Assembly (NCBI RefSeq): GCF_021655615.1
Contig: NZ_AP025245.1
Span: 62,001-126,000 of the forward strand
Length of the DNA: 64,000 nt
Direction: 5' to 3'
DNA from: Acidianus sp. HS-5
GTDB taxonomy: Archaea; Thermoproteota; Thermoprotei_A; Sulfolobales; Sulfolobaceae
Shown here: positions 18,182 to 27,703 of the stretch, piece by piece
How positions within the stretch are numbered: position 1 is the stretch's first letter
Layout of the letters: the number at the start of each line of letters is the position of its first letter
Notes under the pieces: generated by a model
Seen by the model: only the letters and a program-made list of their open reading frames with translations
Told to the model about the DNA's origin: nothing
Databases searched by the model: none
Made by a program: the position numbers and the translations under genes

Positions 18182-19438
18182 ATGAAGAAGATTATCATCA
18201 ATATTGAGGGGAGCGTTAACTCAGGAAAGTCAACTCTTCTTGGATATTTACTTTGGAAATTCTCATCAAATAAAGACTATATTGCGCAAAAGACCAGGTT
18301 ATTCCAAATATATAATAAGCAGTATAAAGTCCCTATTCAAGAGTATTTAGCGAACTTAATTCAGATAACTAGTGACGAAACAATAAGGCAGATGACCTCC
18401 AAATCTCATGCAGTTAACATAACCATAGGAGATCTTCAATTAATAGCTATAGATATAGGAGGTCACAATAGGTACACTTACCAGGCTCACCTCTCCACGG
18501 TAGAAAGTGACACAACGCTTTTTGCAATTCCTATTGATGAAATAAAGGAGAAAGCTTATCTTAAGAACACTATGTTAACCCACCTTATTACGACTTACCT
18601 AGTAAGGAAAGCCTTCGGAAAGACTCCAGAGTTTCACATTATTATTACTAAAATAGATATGGAGAAGGACTTCGATAAGTACATAAATCAAGTAAAGAGT
18701 GATTTAGAGAGAATAGGCAAAATTTTAGGAATGAGTGACGCTAAATTCCATTATTACACTTCTTCTATTGTAACTAAAGGGATAAATGACATAGAAGCTG
18801 AAGGACAATATGAGGATTTAATTAAGAATCTAGAAGAAACTGTCCAAACGAAGATAAATTCGTCTAAGACTGTCTTCCACGCAAGGGATATAATGAATCC
18901 TACCGAAAATATTAAGGTTCTTGCTGGCAGAGTAATGTCTGGGAAAATACAGAAGAATGATGTACTAAATACTCCTTACGGTGAACAGAAGGTTGTACAG
19001 TTAGAAGAATTCGGACAGAAGATTTACGCTGCAGACCCTGCTTCTTATATCGCAATTAGGTTTGAGAGGGATAACTTCCCGTTGAATTTTAAAGGCGGAG
19101 AAGTGCTAGGGAATTTTGAATACTTCAATAACGGTGAAATAACTCTCCTAGACCTAAGGGATACCATAAAGAGAATTCAAGAGGACTTCGAGTTAAAGGA
19201 TGAACAATACTATAATCCTCCTTCTAAGATACAGAAAGGTACAAAGTTTTACACTACCATAAATGGTTATAGGACTGCGTTAAAAGTAGAAGACGTAATA
19301 TCCGAGGAGAGTAAAAAGTTGAGGCTAAAAGTTAGGATAGAAGATAGGATAGATAAAATTTCAGTCTTTGGCGAGATTAAAAACACTGGAATAACCTACG
19401 AGGAGAATAATAAGATCTGGGGAGCATTTGTTTTATAA
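18182..19438 (+). CDS. Unusual translation-factor-like GTPase B
   Basis: A 418-aa protein: G1 GSVNSGKS (residues 10-17), switch I around HAVNITIGD (76-84), G3 DIGGH (91-95) and G4 TKID (156-159). Domain II of the elongation-factor type is recognisable around 235-320 (IKVLAGRVMSGKIQKNDVL). In EF-Tu/aEF1A the G3 is DxPGH; here Pro is replaced by Gly. It is not the canonical aEF1A, aIF2-gamma or SelB. A TATA box (CATTTATATTATT) sits about 27 nt upstream. It is a divergent neighbour of GTPase A. Confidence 0.7.
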   Translation: MKKIIINIEGSVNSGKSTLLGYLLWKFSSNKDYIAQKTRLFQIYNKQYKVPIQEYLANLIQITSDETIRQMTSKSHAVNITIGDLQLIAIDIGGHNRYTYQAHLSTVESDTTLFAIPIDEIKEKAYLKNTMLTHLITTYLVRKAFGKTPEFHIIITKIDMEKDFDKYINQVKSDLERIGKILGMSDAKFHYYTSSIVTKGINDIEAEGQYEDLIKNLEETVQTKINSSKTVFHARDIMNPTENIKVLAGRVMSGKIQKNDVLNTPYGEQKVVQLEEFGQKIYAADPASYIAIRFERDNFPLNFKGGEVLGNFEYFNNGEITLLDLRDTIKRIQEDFELKDEQYYNPPSKIQKGTKFYTTINGYRTALKVEDVISEESKKLRLKVRIEDRIDKISVFGEIKNTGITYEENNKIWGAFVL

Positions 19439-19783
19439 GTAGTTTAAAAGATCTTTCTAGGCATACTTTTTCTATTGGCAATTTTTATTGAAAGTTTTTA
19501 AGCTCAATAGTAGTATGCTTTACTCATTAATCTTGATAAGAAGCTATTAGATTAAAACAGCTTCGTTGGGAATCGTTTGTATCTTCCATTTTAGATAACG
19601 GTTTAGCGTACTTTTATTAGCTTCTACTTGTGTAAGTAAAACCGCGTGCCTCTTTACGCATTCTTCACTATTTGAATCTAGTCATCTAGGTTTTCGCATT
19701 AACTCTTTACACTTAATGCCCAATACAACTTAACTATAACATAGTTGCATTTTCACATCATTTTATCAAAAGGGGTAATGTAA
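19439..19783. other. 345-bp stretch without recognised genes
   Basis: It lies between GTPase B and the 3' end of tRNA-Cys. No ORF above about 30 codons, no second tRNA, and no integrase or att-like direct copy of the tRNA 3' end is visible. Confidence 0.5.
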
Positions 19784-19857
19784 GCCCCCGGCAGGACTCG
19801 AACCTGCGACTTCCGGCTCTGCAGGCCGGTGGTCTAACCTTGCTGGCCTACGGGGGC
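19784..19857 (-). tRNA. tRNA-Cys (anticodon GCA)
   Basis: On the minus strand a 74-nt cloverleaf folds with acceptor GCCCCCG/CGGGGGC, anticodon arm CCGGC-CTGCAGA-GCCGG, and T arm GCAGG-TTCGAGT-CCTGC. The loop places GCA at positions 34-36, giving cysteine. The D stem GGCC/GACC has one C-A mismatch. There is no intron and no encoded CCA. Confidence 0.95.
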
Positions 19858-19890
19858 ATTCTCCAAGTAAATAAATGATAACACATTACC

Positions 19891-19900
19891 TTTAAAAAAT
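19891..19900 (-). promoter_or_regulatory. TATA box of tRNA-Cys
   Basis: ATTTTTTAAA on the minus strand lies 34-43 nt before the mature 5' end of the tRNA, the distance expected for an archaeal tRNA promoter with a short leader. Confidence 0.6.
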
Positions 19901-19917
19901 TTTCAGCTGACACTAAC

Positions 19918-20313
19918 TTAGTATCTCTTACACAGCCTGAAAAAGCAAGTTAGATATCCTATTAATAATGAAGTAGAAATTAGAGCTATTTCAAAAGCAC
20001 CTAGCATTATATGGCTGAACAAATCATCATTTGTTAAAAGGAAGGTTATTCCTGAACTCCCAGCTAAAACTATAGAGGAGAAGCTTATCAGCGAAGCTAC
20101 TTTAGGGAACTCTAATCCTGTACTGAAAGATAACTTAACTAAAACTACTGCTAGAGAAAACGAAATTACTGCTAATGAAATGTGAAGATAAAGTAAACTT
20201 TCAGCTAACATTCCAAAATTAATAAATGACTTAGCAAAACCTAGACTGAATGTTGATACAAGGGTAATCAAATCAACGAAAGAGTACTTGAACAGAGTAT
20301 TTGCAGTATTCAT
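19918..20313 (-). CDS. Small four-helix membrane protein
   Basis: A 131-aa protein with four predicted membrane helices. Two of them carry a His near one end (LYLHISLAVISF about 42-53 and LFSHIMLGAFEI about 98-109), which could be haem or quinone contacts, but this is only a suggestion. I do not recognise the family. The start is supported by a TATA box centred about 27 nt upstream (near 20340). Confidence 0.5.
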   Translation of the reverse strand: MNTANTLFKYSFVDLITLVSTFSLGFAKSFINFGMLAESLLYLHISLAVISFSLAVVLVKLSFSTGLEFPKVASLISFSSIVLAGSSGITFLLTNDDLFSHIMLGAFEIALISTSLLIGYLTCFFRLCKRY

Positions 20314-20502
20314 AATTAAAAGTATATTTCTAAAAATATAAATCTTGCCGATTTACTGAATATAGAACTTATTACATAAAAATTTTCTGCCTAAAATTTC
20401 CTATTTCTTTTTATAAGTTAGTATACCCCTTTTTAATAAAAAGATTAATGCCGTTACATAGCTCAAGTTACTTATATATAACTTTGTTACCCACCTCTTT
20501 TT

Positions 20503-21195
20503 ATGGCTCTCATAACCGCGAAAACGGGAGATCTAGGAGAAAAGGCAATAATTGTAGGTAACCTTCAAAGAATGAAGACAGTAAGCAGTTTACTGGAAGA
20601 CTCCAAGTTAGTAAGTGAATTTGCTGGATACTACACTTACGTAGGGAAATATAAGGGAGAAAAATTAAGCGTAGTATTTCACGGTATAGGAATACCTTCA
20701 TTAACTTTAGTAACTCACGATCTAGTTAACTTAGGAGTAAAAGAGATTATAAGGTTTGGTTCAGCTACGGGATTAAAAGATGTTAAGCCTGGAGAAGTAG
20801 TCGTACCAATAGGATATTCCTATAATTTAGGAGGAACATTCTATCAATATCTGAACGGAGAATTTACTTCTTATGCACTAACTCCAGACTACGAACTACT
20901 GAACAAGGTTGTAAATAACTTAAAAGCGAAGAACCTCAACGTAAGAGTAGGTAACGTATTTACTAGCGATGCTCTCTTTACTCATAGTAAGGAATTTCTG
21001 GAAAAATTATCAGCTAGAAACCATATAGCAGTTGAATTAGAAGGTGCCGGACTATACTTCTTAGCAAACCTTCTAGGGTTCAAAGCAGTTTCAGTACATC
21101 TGATTTACAGGAGTGCTAACGGAGATAGCATGAGGTCCGAAGATATAAATAAGACAGAGAAAGTTATAGCGGAAGCGTTATTAGAAAGCCTATAA
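20503..21195 (+). CDS. Purine-nucleoside/MTA phosphorylase-like protein (PNP/UDP family)
   Basis: This 230-aa protein has the family's trimer/hexamer fold markers: IIVGNLQRMKTV near residue 17, FHGIGIPSLTLVTHDL (about 58-73), RFGSATGL (about 83-90) and VELEGAGLYFLANLLG (about 177-192). The usual phosphate-binding GDPxR is GNLQR and the usual EMEAAxL is ELEGAGL, so substrate use may differ from the well-studied Sulfolobus MTA phosphorylase. A TATA box flanked by AAGTTA/TAACTT (20465-20484) is 26 nt upstream. TauE/SafE follows after 10 nt. Confidence 0.72.
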   Translation: MALITAKTGDLGEKAIIVGNLQRMKTVSSLLEDSKLVSEFAGYYTYVGKYKGEKLSVVFHGIGIPSLTLVTHDLVNLGVKEIIRFGSATGLKDVKPGEVVVPIGYSYNLGGTFYQYLNGEFTSYALTPDYELLNKVVNNLKAKNLNVRVGNVFTSDALFTHSKEFLEKLSARNHIAVELEGAGLYFLANLLGFKAVSVHLIYRSANGDSMRSEDINKTEKVIAEALLESL

Positions 21196-21205
21196 TTTTT
21201 TAACC

Positions 21206-21961
21206 ATGATCCCTATCTGGCTTCTTATAATTATAGGCATTGCCGTTGGAGCTTTGACCGGAATTACCGGTTCTAGTGGAGTTTTAATAGTAGTTCCTGC
21301 TCTTTCATATTTAGGTTTATCATTTCAAGATGCAATAGGAAGTAGTTTGCTAGTTGACGTTATAACTACGCTTTCAGTAATTTTCGTTTACTTTAGGCAC
21401 GGTAATGTTGATTCTAAAATTTCCATTATTTTAGGTCTTGGAGCTGTAGTAGGTGCTCAAGTTGGTTCAGCAATAGCTTTTGTTGTCCCTGATGAAGCAC
21501 TTGAATCAGTCTTTGTTATATTCACTGCATATATGGCTTACGTTTCCTTTAAGAGGTCGAGAAATCCTAAGCTGAATATAAAGAGGCTTAATTTAAAGAC
21601 AGCATCTTACGTTGTAGCACCTTCACTTGCATTCTTAATAGGGATTGTTACTGGAACTATGGGAGCTAGCGGAGGAATAATGTTCATTGCAGTGATGATG
21701 TTACTCTTTTCAATAGACGTAAAGAGGATGATAGGCACTGCAACTTTAGCAATGTTATTTTCAGCAATAAGCGGTGCAACTGCTTATGCAATATCAGGAA
21801 GGTCGGATATAATAGCCTCTGTGATAATAGGTGTAACAGCACTGATTTCTGGTTATTATTTTGCTAAATTAGCAAATAAGATGAAGCCTTCATACATCTA
21901 CATTTTCCTGGGTAGTGTTTTCGTTATAACGTCAATAAGTGAATTATTTAAGGTCATTTAA
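21206..21961 (+). CDS. TauE/SafE-family sulfite/organosulfur exporter
   Basis: A 251-aa membrane protein of seven to eight helices with the duplicated TauE motif: GALTGITGSSGVLIVVPAL (about 16-34) and GIVTGTMGASGGIMFIAVM (about 150-168). Family members export sulfite, sulfoacetate or related anions. Sulfite export would suit a sulfur oxidiser, but the gene stands next to a nucleoside phosphorylase and not near the sHdr locus, so the substrate is not established. Only 10 nt separate it from the phosphorylase gene. Confidence 0.82.
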   Translation: MIPIWLLIIIGIAVGALTGITGSSGVLIVVPALSYLGLSFQDAIGSSLLVDVITTLSVIFVYFRHGNVDSKISIILGLGAVVGAQVGSAIAFVVPDEALESVFVIFTAYMAYVSFKRSRNPKLNIKRLNLKTASYVVAPSLAFLIGIVTGTMGASGGIMFIAVMMLLFSIDVKRMIGTATLAMLFSAISGATAYAISGRSDIIASVIIGVTALISGYYFAKLANKMKPSYIYIFLGSVFVITSISELFKVI

Positions 21962-22091
21962 TTTTTGTTCAGTTTATACTCTATATTTTACTTTTCATAA
22001 GATATTCTGACTTTCTGGAATAATATATAGTAATCTAGTAATGCATTAAGATATAGACGATTTTTTAAATCATTTAAACTTTTTATATATC

Positions 22092-23936
22092 ATGGCGAAG
22101 GCTAAAGACTTTGGTGCGGAATCTGATCAAAAATTGAGTAAATCTTTAAACAAAATGGAGCTTTTTTATATTGGCTTAGGAGGAATTATAGGTTCTGGTT
22201 GGCTATTTGCAACATTATATGCCACAGAAGATGCAGGAGGTGCATCAATCTTATCTTGGATAATTGGTGGTATACTTATTGCGTTTATTGCGTTAGCTTA
22301 TGCTGAAATAAGTTCAGCAATACCTAAGTCCGGAGGAATAGCCAGATATCCTCATTATACTCATGGAGGGTTAGTAGGTTTTATCATGACCTGGGCTTAT
22401 TTAATTTCCACATCAATTTCTGCAGCAGCTGAGGCAACTGCTTCGGTGACTTACTTGTCTTCTCTCATTCCTTCATTAGCTTGTAAAGGTGTTTTAACTC
22501 CTTTAGGAATAGGAATAGACTACGTGTTCCTAGTAGCTTTCTTCTTCATAAACTACTTTGGAGTAAAATTCCTTGGTAGAGTATCTCACGGAGTTGGGTG
22601 GTGGAAGTTGTTAATTCCTTCTGCGACTATCGTTATCCTTCTAGTCTTATATTTCCATCCATCAAACTTTACAGTGGATTTCATGCCTTCCTCATCTTAT
22701 ACTTGTCACGGCTACGGAGGATTTTCCGCAGTACTTTTTGCAATTCCCAACGCTGGGATACTCTTTTCTTACCTAGGTTTTAGGCAACCTATAGATTATT
22801 CTGGAGAAGCTAAAAATCCGAAGAAGAACCTACCTTTCGCAGTTATAGGCTCTCTCTCTGTAGGCATAGTCATTTACGTACTTTTGCAGGTAGTATTTAT
22901 AGGAGGATTAAACTGGTCTGCACTAGGAGTTTCTACAGGAGACTGGAAGGCTTTAGCTTCAACACCTCTCCCAAATGGACCTTTCTTCTGCTTATTTAGG
23001 GAGTCCAAGGTTTTCGGTCTTGTGTTCTTAATATTCTATGCATGGTCCATAATCTTGCTTTTAGATGCAGTAGTTTCTCCTAGCGGTACTGGGTGGATAT
23101 ACATGGGAACAGCGTCTAGAACAATTTACGCATTCTCAGCTAACGGTTACTTGCCGGAGGTCTTTTTGAGGATAGGAAAAACTAGAGTTCCAATATTTTC
23201 TCTCATACTTACTTTAATAATAGGCTCGATATTCCTTTTACCTTTCCCAGCATGGGTAACATTGACTTCAATACTTTCCTCAGCTTCAGTATTCACTTAC
23301 ATGATGGGAGGAATAGGCATGGCGACCTTAAGGAGGTTAGCTCCAGATTTGTGCAGACCTTACGTTGCACCTGCCGGTAAAATATTAGCTCCTTTAGCAA
23401 CTCTCTCAGCTGGTCTTTTAGTTTACTGGTCCGGTTTCACTATACTTTTCTATGTAGTAACTGCAATATTTATAGGATTACCATTATTCTTCAGTTATTA
23501 TGCCCACAAAATCCTTGAGGTAAAGAAAAGTGTAACGCTAACTTTAGGTATTGCTGACCTCATTCTGATACCTTTAGCTTCTTATTACTACTTAATACAG
23601 AGTAGTTACCTTACCGTGAACAACACTGTTGCATTTGCAGTATACTTAATTTCAATGGTGGCAATTGTCTTTAGTAATGTAACTGTAGTTTATTTACACT
23701 CCTCAGAAGAAGGAAAAGAAGAAATTAAAGCAGGGATTTGGTTAATATCATTCATTTTCACAATGCTTGTGCTATCTTACTTAGGAGGCTTCGGTCCTGC
23801 AGATCTTATACCTTTCCCTGAAGATACTATAGTTATAGGAATAGTTACGTTGATCTTTCATTTTATAGCAGTAAAAAGTGGGATAAAAACTAAGGCTTTA
23901 GGAGAGCTAAAAAGCAGTGTGTCTACTTCACAGTAA
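22092..23936 (+). CDS. APC-superfamily amino acid permease
   Basis: A 614-aa transporter with about 12-14 helices. The first unwound helix carries the substrate-binding GLGGIIGSGWLFA (about 31-43), and AYAEISSAIPKSGGIARYPHY (two pieces around 74-94) is typical of APC permeases. It probably imports amino acids with protons; no specificity can be read. The 3' end overlaps by 14 nt with the convergent 256-aa gene. Confidence 0.85.
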   Translation: MAKAKDFGAESDQKLSKSLNKMELFYIGLGGIIGSGWLFATLYATEDAGGASILSWIIGGILIAFIALAYAEISSAIPKSGGIARYPHYTHGGLVGFIMTWAYLISTSISAAAEATASVTYLSSLIPSLACKGVLTPLGIGIDYVFLVAFFFINYFGVKFLGRVSHGVGWWKLLIPSATIVILLVLYFHPSNFTVDFMPSSSYTCHGYGGFSAVLFAIPNAGILFSYLGFRQPIDYSGEAKNPKKNLPFAVIGSLSVGIVIYVLLQVVFIGGLNWSALGVSTGDWKALASTPLPNGPFFCLFRESKVFGLVFLIFYAWSIILLLDAVVSPSGTGWIYMGTASRTIYAFSANGYLPEVFLRIGKTRVPIFSLILTLIIGSIFLLPFPAWVTLTSILSSASVFTYMMGGIGMATLRRLAPDLCRPYVAPAGKILAPLATLSAGLLVYWSGFTILFYVVTAIFIGLPLFFSYYAHKILEVKKSVTLTLGIADLILIPLASYYYLIQSSYLTVNNTVAFAVYLISMVAIVFSNVTVVYLHSSEEGKEEIKAGIWLISFIFTMLVLSYLGGFGPADLIPFPEDTIVIGIVTLIFHFIAVKSGIKTKALGELKSSVSTSQ

Positions 23937-24693
23937 AGATATAGTAAACTTGAAGGCACTTAGTAACGTTCTTGTACAAGTAATGACAGGTCAAGTTCAC
24001 GTATGTGAAGAAAGTGTAAGTATAACCTTTTTCCAACGTGTTGTAAAATACTGTGGGGAAATGTATTGTTATAGTAAAGTTGTGTAACCCGTAAGGTAAT
24101 GAGTAGTTTAAGTGAATTTCTCCAAAATTCTCCGCTACAAACCTCGAGAGGTTATCGTTAGCCAACTGTATACATCTTATGAAGTTAACTGTAGAATTTA
24201 GTGGTGTAAATACTGAAAAAGTAACGTTTGCAGTACCGTTAAAGTAGCTTACGTGAACTACTTTAACGTAAGTTACTATTTTTATGCTGGCTACACAATA
24301 GAAGGTAATGTAAACCTTGTTCTCTGATACGTTACCACAAATCAATCCTTTTATTCCTAGAGTAGAGTAGGAAACGTAACAGGGTAAAAGAGGAGCAGAT
24401 ACGTTTACATCCTTTATCTTGTACAGAGTAAAAGGTTTTACAGGGATTGTCTGATTAGTCTGTACTATGCGTATGTTCCCTCCTTTTATGCTGATAGAAT
24501 AAGGAGTTGTATTGTTAAAGAGTAAAGTAATTGTTACTTTCCCATTGCATAAATATACTGAAACTACCCTAGCAGAAGGAGGAGTTAACGCTTCATGTGA
24601 AATTCTTATCACGTGTACAGAATAAATTATCAGAACTAAGGATGAAATTATTAGAAAGAAAGTAAGTATAAAAAATATTTTTTCTTGATCCAT
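23923..24693 (-). CDS. Membrane-anchored extracellular protein, unknown
   Basis: A 256-aa protein with one N-terminal helix (residues 6-27) and a beta-rich, N-glycosylation-rich exterior containing seven or so cysteines. I do not recognise the family. It lies 41 nt downstream of the secreted Cys-rich protein gene at 24735 on the same strand, so the two may be made together. Confidence 0.55.
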   Translation of the reverse strand: MDQEKIFFILTFFLIISSLVLIIYSVHVIRISHEALTPPSARVVSVYLCNGKVTITLLFNNTTPYSISIKGGNIRIVQTNQTIPVKPFTLYKIKDVNVSAPLLPCYVSYSTLGIKGLICGNVSENKVYITFYCVASIKIVTYVKVVHVSYFNGTANVTFSVFTPLNSTVNFIRCIQLANDNLSRFVAENFGEIHLNYSLPYGLHNFTITIHFPTVFYNTLEKGYTYTFFTYVNLTCHYLYKNVTKCLQVYYIFTVK

Positions 24694-24734
24694 TTTCTCA
24701 CGGTAATGGAGGTAGAGGTATAGGGCCTACGTTA

Positions 24735-25328
24735 TTAAGTGGGGGGAAGGCATATTGCAGGTCCGTTGGTTACTACGTCGTATCCTAAGTATACATGAAT
24801 AGTACCTATATTGCAGCCTGAATTAGGTAATGGGTTAGTCGGCTGTATTAATAGTGAAACACAGTAAGTATTTCCTGCAGCTAGTGAGCAAACAGCTGTA
24901 CAGTGATAGGCTGCTCCATCACTTATTATCTGGAATTCTTTCAATATTGTGTTTCCAGATTGTAATACTAACCACGCATTTTCAATTTTAGTCGTAGTAC
25001 CTATATTAACGTTTGTCACGAATACGTTTCCTGTTTTGCATGCTTTAATTTTTAGGAAATGATAGTAATAGTCGTAAGTTGAATTTGTTATATAAATCGT
25101 TGAAGAGAAAGAGTAGCCGAAACTGCACCCTTTTCCATCATTACATACAGTAGTTGATATATAGCCTGTTACACATCCATTAGATCCTACCTCAAGTTTT
25201 ATTGGCATAGCAGTTGTTTTAACAGTTATTGACCCAGAGTAGTAGTATATTACATCTGCAGCAACTACCGGGATTAAAGCACTTAAAAATATCAAAGTCA
25301 ATAATACTTTCTTGTTTAATTTCGTCAT
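24735..25328 (-). CDS. Secreted cysteine-rich protein
   Basis: A 197-aa protein with a clear signal peptide (KKVLLTLIFLSALIPVVAA, cleavage near residue 24) and about ten cysteines in the mature part (for example GCVTGYISTTVCNDGKGC and YHCTAVCSLAAG), which would form disulfides outside the cell. No transmembrane segment follows the signal, so it is probably released or bound to the S-layer. The C-terminus ends in CLPPT. Family unknown. Confidence 0.58.
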   Translation of the reverse strand: MTKLNKKVLLTLIFLSALIPVVAADVIYYYSGSITVKTTAMPIKLEVGSNGCVTGYISTTVCNDGKGCSFGYSFSSTIYITNSTYDYYYHFLKIKACKTGNVFVTNVNIGTTTKIENAWLVLQSGNTILKEFQIISDGAAYHCTAVCSLAAGNTYCVSLLIQPTNPLPNSGCNIGTIHVYLGYDVVTNGPAICLPPT

Positions 25329-25483
25329 ATTAATTCATCCTTTATCTTCTTTTTAGTCTATATAAAATTTTCTAGTAATAGAGAGAATTATATCCTAGAT
25401 AAGTTTTTAGTCTATACTTTTGATTTTATATGAGTGATCATTTTATATTAATTTAATATAACTATACTAAATTAACTTAATTT

Positions 25484-26296
25484 TTATAAGTATTCTTCTT
25501 TTTCTTTCTTTATTTCATTAATTTTGATTTTTTCCAAAATAAACTTTATCGTTTCTATTAAGTTCATTTCATTTATTTCTCCGTCGTCTATTTTATAGGC
25601 TTTATCTCCTTGTATGAATATAACTGCAGTGTTAGACCTTCTAGGGAAGAAAGCTTCCTTTATTTTCCTATTCTCTTTAAGTATCTTTATATGAGGGACA
25701 GATATGCCTCCTTCCTCTAAAGCATAAGGAACATTTAGTTGTGTGAAAAGTCTTGCTAACCCCCCTTCTATTTCATTTTGTCTCAAATCGTTTAATACTT
25801 TCTCTATGAGCGTTGGCTTATATATTGGCATCCACCTAGCTCTTGTTATTGAATTTAAGGAACTTATTATTGCAGACGCTACCAAAATATAGAATGGCAA
25901 ATTGAAAGAGAACACTCTAGGGAAATAGATTAAAAATGCTCCGTTATAGGTAGGGAGTACGGAGTAGTCGTAATAGAACAAGTACCTTTCATCATAAACG
26001 TAAGAAGAAATAAACATTGATATTGAAAGTAAAATGAGAACCGTTGATAAATAAAGGGAATACCTACTTTTCCTCCATATAAGCGGTACTGCTAAGGATA
26101 AAAGAGCATAAATAACTCCAGCAATAGGTAACGGCAGAAATACAGTTGATGAATAATTATAAAACCTTATGTTAAACCCTAAGAAGCTTAATTCTTGCGA
26201 GTATATTGAACTATTGACTTCAAAGACCGGGTAAAATAAAAGAGAAATAACAAAGACTGAAACTATAACAGCGTAAATAATTACTTCTGTTCTCAC
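25484..26296 (-). CDS. Membrane protein with cytoplasmic C-terminal domain, unknown
   Basis: A 270-aa protein. Residues 1-165 hold four to five helices with an external loop after the first; residues 170-270 form a charged domain (NEIEGGLARLFTQLNVPYAL and AVIFIQGDKAYKIDDGEIN), ending in a Lys/Glu-rich tail. No motif that I recognise. Upstream DNA (26297-26334) is short, so it may be read together with the 83-aa gene at 26586. Confidence 0.5.
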   Translation of the reverse strand: MRTEVIIYAVIVSVFVISLLFYPVFEVNSSIYSQELSFLGFNIRFYNYSSTVFLPLPIAGVIYALLSLAVPLIWRKSRYSLYLSTVLILLSISMFISSYVYDERYLFYYDYSVLPTYNGAFLIYFPRVFSFNLPFYILVASAIISSLNSITRARWMPIYKPTLIEKVLNDLRQNEIEGGLARLFTQLNVPYALEEGGISVPHIKILKENRKIKEAFFPRRSNTAVIFIQGDKAYKIDDGEINEMNLIETIKFILEKIKINEIKKEKEEYL

Positions 26297-26334
26297 AAAA
26301 GAACATTACGCCAAGAAAAAATAAAGCTTATCAG

Positions 26335-26586
26335 CTAAATAACGAACTTAATCACGCTCTTTTCCTCAGGATAGTATATATATAGGAAGTTTCCGTCGTA
26401 AATCAAGAATTCCCCTTCACTACCTGGCATGAACTTTATTTTATTTCCGCTACCTCGCACTGTGAGCATGTGAATCTGAGACTTAATCCTCTCCTTCTCA
26501 GACCAAGTTATTGCTCTTCTTATCTTCATTTGTAATCCCAGTGAAGATGGACTTTCAACCATCTTTTGGAAATCTACTTCCTCCAT
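26335..26586 (-). CDS. Small conserved-looking protein of unknown function
   Basis: An 83-aa protein with a helical, basic N-half (LQMKIRRAITWSEKERIKSQ) and a beta-rich C-half ending YYPEEKSVIKFVI. I choose the ATG at 26586 because a TATA box (26607-26617) is centred 26 nt before it; the ATG at 26601 would be too near that box. It lies just downstream of ahbD on the same strand but has its own promoter. Function unknown. Confidence 0.5.
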   Translation of the reverse strand: MEEVDFQKMVESPSSLGLQMKIRRAITWSEKERIKSQIHMLTVRGSGNKIKFMPGSEGEFLIYDGNFLYIYYPEEKSVIKFVI

Positions 26587-26647
26587 ATGATAATTTGTCA
26601 TAAAATTTTATATAAACTTTTATAGACGTAATACCCTTAAAGTTCTG

Positions 26648-27703
26648 CTAATATGGGCACGCGGGATCTTCTGCTAAAGGATCTTCATAAACTGCGTAAG
26701 CCCTAGCTCTGCTACCTCCGCAGACGTTTACGTAGCTACAGGCTCCACACTTTCCTTTTAATTTTCCTTCCTTTATAAGTTTCAGAAGCTGGGACTCTCT
26801 GTAGACTTTAACTATATCATCTCTTTTAACATTACCTAAGGATAGAGGTAGAAATCCGCTTGGATAAATTTCTCCATCGTAAGATATAAATATAACACCA
26901 GAACCATCCCTAGTAGGCATTACAGCTTTGTCAACTTTATCCTTAAGAGGCTTTCCTAATAACCTCATCAACTCTTCAATAAGCTCATTTTCTTCAAACC
27001 CCTTGGGATATTCTAACTTTGCCCTCCTAAAGAACGGTCCTTCAACAGTTCTAACAACAATGTTATACTTGCTAACTTCCAGCAGGAAATTAACAACTTT
27101 CTTGTAATCTTCCTTTGGAATATCCATCTCAGCAGTTCCTCTGCCAACGGGAATAAGGAAGAATACTTCCCATACTTTTACTCCCAGGTCATGGAGGAGT
27201 TTTGCAATTTGAGGTAACTCCGGGTAACTTCCCTTCCAGACTACCGTGTTTACTTGAACTTGTAGACCTTGTCTTAATCCTTCCTTTATACCATTTATTG
27301 CGTATTTATAACTAGTTAAACCTCTCAACCAGTCGTGAGTTTCTGGCTTAGCACCATCAAGGCTTACTGACATGTAAGTTACTCCTGCTTCTTTAATTTT
27401 CCTTATCGTATCTGCATTTAACCTATGCGAAGGGGCAGGCGCTATTGACGTCACTAGCCCTAGCTGTTTTGCGTATTCCATTAATTCAAAGATATCTTTT
27501 CTGCTCAGCGGGTCTCCTCCGGTAAATACTACAACTACCTTACCGAAAGTCGCTATTTCTTCTAACAATCTCTTTCCTTCTTCTGTAGTTAATTCTCCCG
27601 GCAAGGGATTCTGTATTGCGTTAGCCCTACAATGTTTGCAAGCTAAAGGACAAGCTTTAGTTACTTCCCAGAAGATTAAATGTGGAGCTCTCTCAAAGGA
27701 CAT
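26648..27703 (-). CDS. ahbD: AhbD-like radical-SAM haem synthase
   Basis: A 351-aa radical-SAM/SPASM protein. The SAM cluster ligands are CPLACKHC (Cys 18, 22, 25) in the context [13 protein letters not shown]. The C-terminal auxiliary cluster region [19 protein letters not shown] and the ending AEDPACPY are characteristic of AhbD, which decarboxylates iron-coproporphyrin III to haem b in the siroheme-dependent pathway. The gene overlaps ahbC by 28 nt, and having both enzymes side by side supports the call. Confidence 0.8.
   Translation of the reverse strand: MSFERAPHLIFWEVTKACPLACKHCRANAIQNPLPGELTTEEGKRLLEEIATFGKVVVVFTGGDPLSRKDIFELMEYAKQLGLVTSIAPAPSHRLNADTIRKIKEAGVTYMSVSLDGAKPETHDWLRGLTSYKYAINGIKEGLRQGLQVQVNTVVWKGSYPELPQIAKLLHDLGVKVWEVFFLIPVGRGTAEMDIPKEDYKKVVNFLLEVSKYNIVVRTVEGPFFRRAKLEYPKGFEENELIEELMRLLGKPLKDKVDKAVMPTRDGSGVIFISYDGEIYPSGFLPLSLGNVKRDDIVKVYRESQLLKLIKEGKLKGKCGACSYVNVCGGSRARAYAVYEDPLAEDPACPY

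Noticed and set aside
19439..19857. Provirus or plasmid integration at tRNA-Cys
   Set aside because: No integrase fragment and no second copy of the tRNA 3' end were found nearby.
21206..21961. TauE/SafE as part of the sHdr sulfur pathway
   Set aside because: It is about 30 kb from the sHdr genes and co-oriented with a nucleoside phosphorylase; the substrate is not shown.
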